Assembly: GCA_945889235.1 (NCBI GenBank)
Contig: CAMDBK010000062.1
Location: 1 to 12,387, forward strand
Length of the DNA stretch: 12,387 bases
From: Chitinophaga pinensis
GTDB taxonomy: Bacteria > Bacteroidota > Bacteroidia > SXHM01
Reading direction: 5' to 3'
The notes beneath the pieces were generated by a model. That model did no database searches, was not told the origin of the DNA, and was given only the letters and a program-made list of their open reading frames with translations. Within the stretch, counting starts at the first letter, position 1, and each line of letters starts with the position of its first letter. Both the position numbers and the translations under genes were made by a program. This document shows, piece by piece, positions 8,482-12,387 of this stretch.

Positions 8482-9402
8482 TCAAAACAAAAAATCTCCA
8501 AAAATTTTCCATTTAATATTCCTGTACACTGCCCAAAAATTTTCTTTACGAAGTATTGAATTCAAATTGAGTTTAAAACCAAAGTTTTGTAATTGTTCAA
8601 GATACAATTTTAAGTGGGACTCTAACAAGATATCTTCATTCCTTAAAATTGCTGCAATAGTACAATCAGCAAAATGTATGAAAACAGGATTATATTCACC
8701 TGACAGGATTAGTTTTCCTGATTGCAATTTACGTTTAACTTGTTTAATATTCCAGTAAGCTAAATTGCAACCCTTATGGTGGATTATGCCCGTATTTTTT
8801 TCAATCACAGGCATCATGTCAAGATATTTTTGGTCATCAAATAATCCGTGACGATAATTCTTTTCACACTTATATAAACATGCGCTTGCCCACCAGTCCA
8901 AAGCTTTAATAGAATTCTTATTGCAACCAAAAAAACCTGCATTGAAAATTCCGTCTCTAAAATTTGTTTCAAACCATAAAGGTTCTTCGCTGGGGTTTTC
9001 AGGTCTCCAATGTGGGCTTAACAATACATTGTTTTTATCTAATTCTTCGAAAAGAAAATCAAATTGGTCAACAAAATAGATATCATTATCAACATAAATA
9101 ACCTTATCATATTTTTTTTTCAAAAGCCATTTAAGGAAAATCGGCTTTAAACTCCACCTTAGTTTGTCTGATTTTTTTTTATCCTTATTTAATATTTTTT
9201 GAGATACTTTATCATCTTCTAAAATACTTATATCATAGAATTCAATCATTTCAAATAATTTCATTTTTTCAACAGCAATTTTGCCATCAATTACCAGCAC
9301 TTGTAATGAAACATTGGGATTATGAGAGTATAAAGAAGTATAAAGTGCAAACACTTTTGGTAAATGACTCTGCGTTGTAATTGTGCAAAAAGCATTATTC
9401 AT
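8482..9402 (-). CDS. GT-A fold glycosyltransferase (GT8-like)
   Basis: This 306-residue protein looks cytoplasmic: it has no signal peptide and no membrane segment. It is predicted to transfer a sugar from a nucleotide-sugar donor. Visible elements in order are an N-terminal Rossmann-type strand (AFCTITT, residues 4-10), a second strand VLVIDG (35-40), RWSLKPIFLKWLL (82-94), the metal-binding DxD motif VDND (D105, D107), FNAGFFGC (153-160), DDQKYLD (189-195), HHKGCNLAYWN (208-218) and FIHFADC (241-247). The His and the NLAYWN stretch resemble the donor- and metal-binding C-terminal part of GT8-type enzymes. Length fits a single GT-A domain. It is the first gene of the minus-strand cluster and may supply a sugar to a lipid carrier or glycan used with the TMTC-like enzyme; its exact substrate cannot be read from sequence. 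Confidence 0.78.
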   Translation of the reverse strand: MNNAFCTITTQSHLPKVFALYTSLYSHNPNVSLQVLVIDGKIAVEKMKLFEMIEFYDISILEDDKVSQKILNKDKKKSDKLRWSLKPIFLKWLLKKKYDKVIYVDNDIYFVDQFDFLFEELDKNNVLLSPHWRPENPSEEPLWFETNFRDGIFNAGFFGCNKNSIKALDWWASACLYKCEKNYRHGLFDDQKYLDMMPVIEKNTGIIHHKGCNLAYWNIKQVKRKLQSGKLILSGEYNPVFIHFADCTIAAILRNEDILLESHLKLYLEQLQNFGFKLNLNSILRKENFWAVYRNIKWKIFGDFLF

Positions 9403-9432
9403 TTTTTATTTTTTTTCTTTAAACAATTGCTT

Positions 9433-9440
9433 CAAAATTA
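9433..9440 (-). promoter_or_regulatory. Candidate -7 box for the GT-A gene
   Basis: On the minus strand the sequence reads TAATTTTG, a perfect TAnnTTTG match. Transcription would start about 24 bases before the ATG at 9402. No well-spaced TTG lies upstream: the nearest are at gaps of 14 and 27 bases. It is therefore a partial match. Confidence 0.4.
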
Positions 9441-9443
9441 ATC

Positions 9444-9451
9444 TATATTTG
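9444..9451 (+). promoter_or_regulatory. Candidate -7 box for the plus-strand membrane gene block
   Basis: TATATTTG is a perfect TAnnTTTG match 71 bases before the ATG at 9523. A TTG at 9427-9429 is only 14 bases upstream, closer than the usual 17-23. No better match lies between here and the start codon. Confidence 0.4.
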
Positions 9452-9522
9452 TTTCAATAATATTTTGCAAATACCTTATTGCCTTTATTTTCATTATAAA
9501 TACTGTTTCTGACAACTATTAA

Positions 9523-9951
9523 ATGAGTAAGTATTTGTTGCTTATCTTTTATGTTTTAATTTCTATTTTGATAGGAAAAGAATTTCATCCTTTCTCAACC
9601 TTCCCCATGTATAATTCCTTTCCTAATTACGGATATGTTTTTTTTTTGAAGAACGAGAAAGGTGAGATTGTAACCTTTGGAAGAAATTTCTCAAAATCTA
9701 AAAATGCAGGCTACATTGCTCATACTTTTTATTCTCTTTGCGAACATTATGGTTTTAATTATGGTTTTGGCAAAGAAAATTCCGAAGATTTAAAAAAAGC
9801 AGGAAAAGAAATGTTAGAAATGATTTTATATAATGAGGATGAAGAACGATTCAATTTTGATAGTTTAAAACTGTATAGAAGATTTTATTTTCTCGAAAAT
9901 AAAAAACTCAAATACCGTGATGACTTAATGTATGGCCAATCTCTTAAATAA
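9523..9951 (+). CDS. Small membrane-anchored protein of unknown function, copy 1 (HPF/PMYN family)
   Basis: The protein has 142 residues, with an N-terminal hydrophobic segment (about 3-18) that could be a signal anchor or uncleaved signal peptide and a soluble, probably exported remainder. I do not recognise a named domain. Residues conserved with the second copy at 10869-11303 include H22-P23-F24, P28-M29-Y30-N31, F33-P34-N35, A66-H67, C73-E74 and L90-K-K-A-G94. The HPF...PMYN motif sits just after the membrane segment, so it should lie close to the membrane surface. The gene is first in the plus-strand block, and its end overlaps the next gene by 20 bases, which suggests translational coupling. 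It is probably a dedicated partner or detached extra-membrane domain of the multi-spanning protein that follows (inference). Confidence 0.7.
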   Translation: MSKYLLLIFYVLISILIGKEFHPFSTFPMYNSFPNYGYVFFLKNEKGEIVTFGRNFSKSKNAGYIAHTFYSLCEHYGFNYGFGKENSEDLKKAGKEMLEMILYNEDEERFNFDSLKLYRRFYFLENKKLKYRDDLMYGQSLK

Positions 9952-10807
9952 AAAATTTTTTAAAGAGTATTCCTCCATCGAATGGATACTTATGAAAGTG
10001 TCACTATGCTTTATTTGGATGAAATTAGTGACTGAAGTTGCTATTAATTCAGAAACTATCTATTATCCATCTGGAATATGTTCACTTATTGATTGTTCAA
10101 TTTTTTTATCCGTTTACACTTCAAGCATTCTTCTATTTGCAGCATTTATTCTTTCTGCTCTCTATATTACTGAAAAGTATATGATTGTTGTAACTTTTTT
10201 AATGTTTTTAGTAAGCTTACTTTCTTTTACTCTTGAAGAATCAAATGGAATATTAAACAGAAGTGGGTTGTATACAACAGTCTTTTTGGCACAGACATTT
10301 GCATATATTAGAAATAACCAATCTTTAAAAGTTGAAAGGATTCAGTTTCCCATACAAATTATCGCTGGTGGATATTTTTTGGCATCTATTTCAAAATTGA
10401 ATCAATCCGGATTAAACTGGATTATAGAAGCTCCGCAAGCAGCAATTCAAATGGTTAAAGGTTTTAGCTATACATATTTTGACTCTGGAAATATTTCAGA
10501 ATTAGATAAAGGGCTTAAACAAGCTGATTTTGTTTTAAAACATGAAGTATTGGTTAAATTACTTTTTGCAATGTCACTGGTCTTTGAAACCTTCGCCTGG
10601 CTAGCTGTGAGAAATAAAATTTCTGCATTTGCAATTGGAGTTTTATTATCAGGAATGCACTTTGGAATTCTTTATTTCATGAACATTTTTATTGCCGCCA
10701 TTTTTTATCCAATGATTATTTTCATGGTAAATCCTACATACTTACTATACTCAATTATTAAGTGGTTTTATCAACTAGTAAAGTTAGGTGTTCAAAGCAG
10801 TTTATAG
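9932..10807 (+). CDS. HTTM / vitamin K carboxylase-like multi-spanning membrane protein, copy 1
   Basis: The protein has 291 residues and about seven or eight hydrophobic segments (for example 17-37, 56-80, 84-100, 139-153, 205-227, 231-252 and 253-275). Features shared with copy 2 include YPSGIC (45-50) with ID (53-54), ESNG (103-106), Q121, QIIAGGY (142-148), K155-L156 before W163, DSG (184-186), E219, H243, P260 and NP (267-268). The segment GYFLASISKL followed by W resembles the AGxxKL...W region of HTTM proteins. In the eukaryotic gamma-carboxylase the lysine there is, as I recall, the catalytic base. That supports an HTTM-like call but does not show carboxylase activity. The start at 9932 gives a 20-base overlap with the upstream gene, and the first 121 residues align with copy 2 without gaps at the landmarks. 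A DoxX-like protein is the main alternative. Confidence 0.6.
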   Translation: MANLLNKKFFKEYSSIEWILMKVSLCFIWMKLVTEVAINSETIYYPSGICSLIDCSIFLSVYTSSILLFAAFILSALYITEKYMIVVTFLMFLVSLLSFTLEESNGILNRSGLYTTVFLAQTFAYIRNNQSLKVERIQFPIQIIAGGYFLASISKLNQSGLNWIIEAPQAAIQMVKGFSYTYFDSGNISELDKGLKQADFVLKHEVLVKLLFAMSLVFETFAWLAVRNKISAFAIGVLLSGMHFGILYFMNIFIAAIFYPMIIFMVNPTYLLYSIIKWFYQLVKLGVQSSL

Positions 10808-10868
10808 TCAAGACTTTTTTAAGTTGTTTGACTTAAATTAGGACTTGTTTTGAAAATACAAATTAATA

Positions 10869-11303
10869 ATGCTTAAAAAAATTTTACAAAAAACTTCTTT
10901 CGGAATAGCATATTTATTGCTTTGTCTAACTATTGGAGAAGTGCATCCATTTACATTACTGCCAATGTACAATAGATTTCCTAATTGGGCTTATACATTT
11001 TATGTTTCCGATTCTAGAGGCTCATTATTGCAAAATGATAAATATTTTACGATTCCTGCTGATGGGTTAGCGCACCTTTACTATTCAATTTGTGAAAAAG
11101 AAGGGATTTCTCAAGGGTATGAGAAGGAAACCACAGCAGAACTTAAAAAAGCGGGTGAAATTATGATGGAAACATTAGTATTAAATCCTTTAACTCCGTT
11201 CACGGGAGATACTTTACAGCTACACCGAGTATGCTATTCCATAAATGAGGATTATATTCAAAGCAACAACATTATTATTTATGAAATTGTTATCGAAAAA
11301 TAA
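10869..11303 (+). CDS. Small membrane-anchored protein of unknown function, copy 2 (HPF/PMYN family)
   Basis: This 144-residue paralogue of the gene at 9523-9951 has a hydrophobic N-terminal segment at about residues 9-23. Shared residues are H26-P27-F28, P32-M33-Y34-N35, F37-P38-N39, A68-H69, C75-E76 and L92-K-K-A-G96, plus a D.L.L.R stretch near 114-120. Outside these landmarks the copies have diverged strongly, so the duplication is old or the paralogues were acquired separately. The gene lies 61 bases after copy 1 of the HTTM-like gene, and I see no TAnnTTTG box in the gap, so it is probably read from the upstream transcript. It overlaps the next gene by 23 bases. Confidence 0.7.
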   Translation: MLKKILQKTSFGIAYLLLCLTIGEVHPFTLLPMYNRFPNWAYTFYVSDSRGSLLQNDKYFTIPADGLAHLYYSICEKEGISQGYEKETTAELKKAGEIMMETLVLNPLTPFTGDTLQLHRVCYSINEDYIQSNNIIIYEIVIEK

Positions 11304-12159
11304 TGCTGATACTATAGGTATAGACAAACCTTGGTTTTATATTAAACTGTCACTTATTATTACATGGATTCCTCTTATGGTAATAATGATCACCCAAAGT
11401 AAAAACTGTCCTTACCCTGTTGGGATTTGCAAACTTATTGATTTGGAGATTTTATTCTCAACTACTGGCAAAACTTTTCTTTTCATTCTCCTTTGTATAA
11501 GTTTCTTTCTATATGTTTTTGAAATCAAGATGGTGTATACTACTTTATTTATTTTCGTTTTATCATGTATTATTATTTCATATCACGAATCCAACGGTTT
11601 TTTTTTTAGAGCAACACCTTACAGTGCAGTTTTCGGCTCGCAATTTATTGCTTATGCAATTAATAAATACAACCCGGATTTTAATGTTTTAAAGTATCGT
11701 ATTCATTTTGGGATTCAGATTATTGCTGCAAGTTATACACTTGCAGCAATTGCAAAACTAAAAGGAGATGGTATAGGTTGGATTGATAATGGCGGGTTGT
11801 TTTCAATTCAAGTAATGAAAAATTACTCCTATCTGTATTATGATACCGGTTCCTTTGCTTTCCTTGAGAATGGGAAAGCAATTGCTTATTCTATCATTGA
11901 ACATAAATCCGAAATTAAATACCTTTTAGCAACTGCACTAGGTTTAGAACTGTTTTGTTTTGTTGCAGCATTAAACAGTAAAGTGATGTTTTTATATGGC
12001 CTAGTTCTTCTTGCTATGCATATTGGGTTTGATTTCTTTATGGGAATTGGTATAGGTGTAATTTCAAAGCCTATGGTAGTTCTTTTTCTGAATCCTCTTT
12101 TTTTATTTCACGAGTTGGTTAAAAGTATTTACTTAAAATTATCCCAAAAGTCAATTTAA
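11281..12159 (+). CDS. HTTM / vitamin K carboxylase-like multi-spanning membrane protein, copy 2
   Basis: This paralogue of the gene at 9932-10807 has 292 residues when started at the ATG at 11281. The frame is open further up to an ATG at 11245 (12 more residues). I chose 11281 because PVGIC then ends at residue 50, as PSGIC does in copy 1, ESNG falls at 103-106 and Q at 121 in both, and the overlap with the upstream gene (23 bases) resembles the 20 bases of copy 1. Other shared features are QIIAASY (146-152), K159-L160 before W167, DTG (188-190), E223, H247, P264 and NP (271-272). GWIDNGG after the lysine resembles the W.(E/D)G of HTTM/gamma-carboxylase proteins better than copy 1 does. The function is unknown, and the conserved lysine does not by itself prove an enzymatic role. 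Confidence 0.6.
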   Translation: MKLLSKNNADTIGIDKPWFYIKLSLIITWIPLMVIMITQSKNCPYPVGICKLIDLEILFSTTGKTFLFILLCISFFLYVFEIKMVYTTLFIFVLSCIIISYHESNGFFFRATPYSAVFGSQFIAYAINKYNPDFNVLKYRIHFGIQIIAASYTLAAIAKLKGDGIGWIDNGGLFSIQVMKNYSYLYYDTGSFAFLENGKAIAYSIIEHKSEIKYLLATALGLELFCFVAALNSKVMFLYGLVLLAMHIGFDFFMGIGIGVISKPMVVLFLNPLFLFHELVKSIYLKLSQKSI

Positions 12160-12188
12160 TATTAATGATGTATATTTCAATTATTGAT

Positions 12189-12196
12189 TATATTTG
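12189..12196 (+). promoter_or_regulatory. Candidate -7 box before the radical SAM-like gene
   Basis: TATATTTG matches TAnnTTTG exactly and would start transcription near 12203, about 19 bases before the ATG at 12222. No TTG is found at the usual distance upstream, so support is partial. Confidence 0.4.
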
Positions 12197-12221
12197 AAAA
12201 GTGTGATTAGCAATCCTAACT

Positions 12222-12387
12222 ATGTCTATAAAATTATTTAAAAGTAAGAATTCAGAGAAGAAAAGAGATCCTGCTGCTTCAAACTTCTGTTATTATCCTT
12301 TTTTTCAAATATTGCTTTCATCTGATGGAAAATATATGCCATGCAGCCACCATACTGGATATATAACCCATGAAGGAAATGAAATTT
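12222..12387 (+). CDS. Start of a probable radical SAM twitch/SPASM-type protein, cut by the window end
   Basis: Fifty-five codons are visible from the ATG at 12222; an in-frame TGA seven codons upstream makes this the first available ATG. After a lysine-rich start the protein reads NFCYYPFFQILLSSDG followed by KYMPCSHHTG, that is C..PF.......G...PC. This resembles the start of twitch-domain radical SAM proteins and SPASM cluster-binding segments, where such cysteines bind an auxiliary iron-sulfur cluster. The catalytic CxxxCxxC motif would lie beyond the window, so the call rests on this short stretch. It follows the HTTM-like gene on the same strand by 62 bases and may have its own promoter. 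Confidence 0.5.
   Translation, partial: MSIKLFKSKNSEKKRDPAASNFCYYPFFQILLSSDGKYMPCSHHTGYITHEGNEI

Noticed and set aside
8261..8758. Short plus-strand frames at 8261-8446 and 8567-8758
   Set aside because: They are antisense to well-supported TMTC-like and GT-A genes and show no recognisable features.
10818..10837. Inverted repeat TTTAAGT-tgtttg-ACTTAAA as a terminator between the two module copies
   Set aside because: The 7-base stem is almost all A/T and no T-run follows it on either strand, so it is unlikely to terminate transcription and is expected by chance in such DNA.

Overview
The window looks like Bacteroidota DNA. The evidence is AT-rich coding sequence, promoter elements of the Bacteroidota type (TAnnTTTG, in one case with a TTTG 20 bases upstream), start codons without clear Shine-Dalgarno sequences, and a giant secreted protein made of the Ig-like and SprB-like repeats found in surface adhesins of gliding, type IX secreting Bacteroidota. 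Nothing in the window allows a genus call.

Layout. Bases 1-5492 (minus strand) are the first 1,830 codons of one uninterrupted gene that runs off the left edge. It encodes a signal peptide, a unique N-terminal domain, one Ig-like domain, two Ig_7-like repeats of the WYSG type, seven SprB/PKD-like repeats and at least nine Ig-like repeats of about 97 residues. Directly upstream, on the same strand, are a 965-residue polytopic membrane protein resembling the TMTC family (a GT-C glycosyltransferase core followed by TPR repeats; 5556-8453) and a GT-A glycosyltransferase (8482-9402). The last two are 28 bases apart and probably form an operon. The adhesin gene has its own well-formed promoter in the 63-base gap.

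A 120-base divergent intergenic region (9403-9522) leads into a plus-strand block of two tandem copies of a two-gene module. Each copy has a ~143-residue membrane-anchored protein of unknown function carrying HPF...PMYN.FPN, overlapping by about 20 bases a ~291-residue multi-spanning protein resembling the HTTM / vitamin K-dependent gamma-carboxylase membrane domain. The copies are 9523-10807 and 10869-12159. The window ends with the first 55 codons of a likely radical SAM twitch/SPASM-type protein (12222 to the edge).

Working model (inference). The minus-strand cluster makes and perhaps O-glycosylates a large Ig-fold surface protein, as animal TMTC enzymes O-mannosylate cadherin-type beta-sandwich domains. 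The plus-strand cluster is a duplicated, poorly characterised membrane module whose biochemical role cannot be settled from sequence. It is the best candidate here for an undescribed system.
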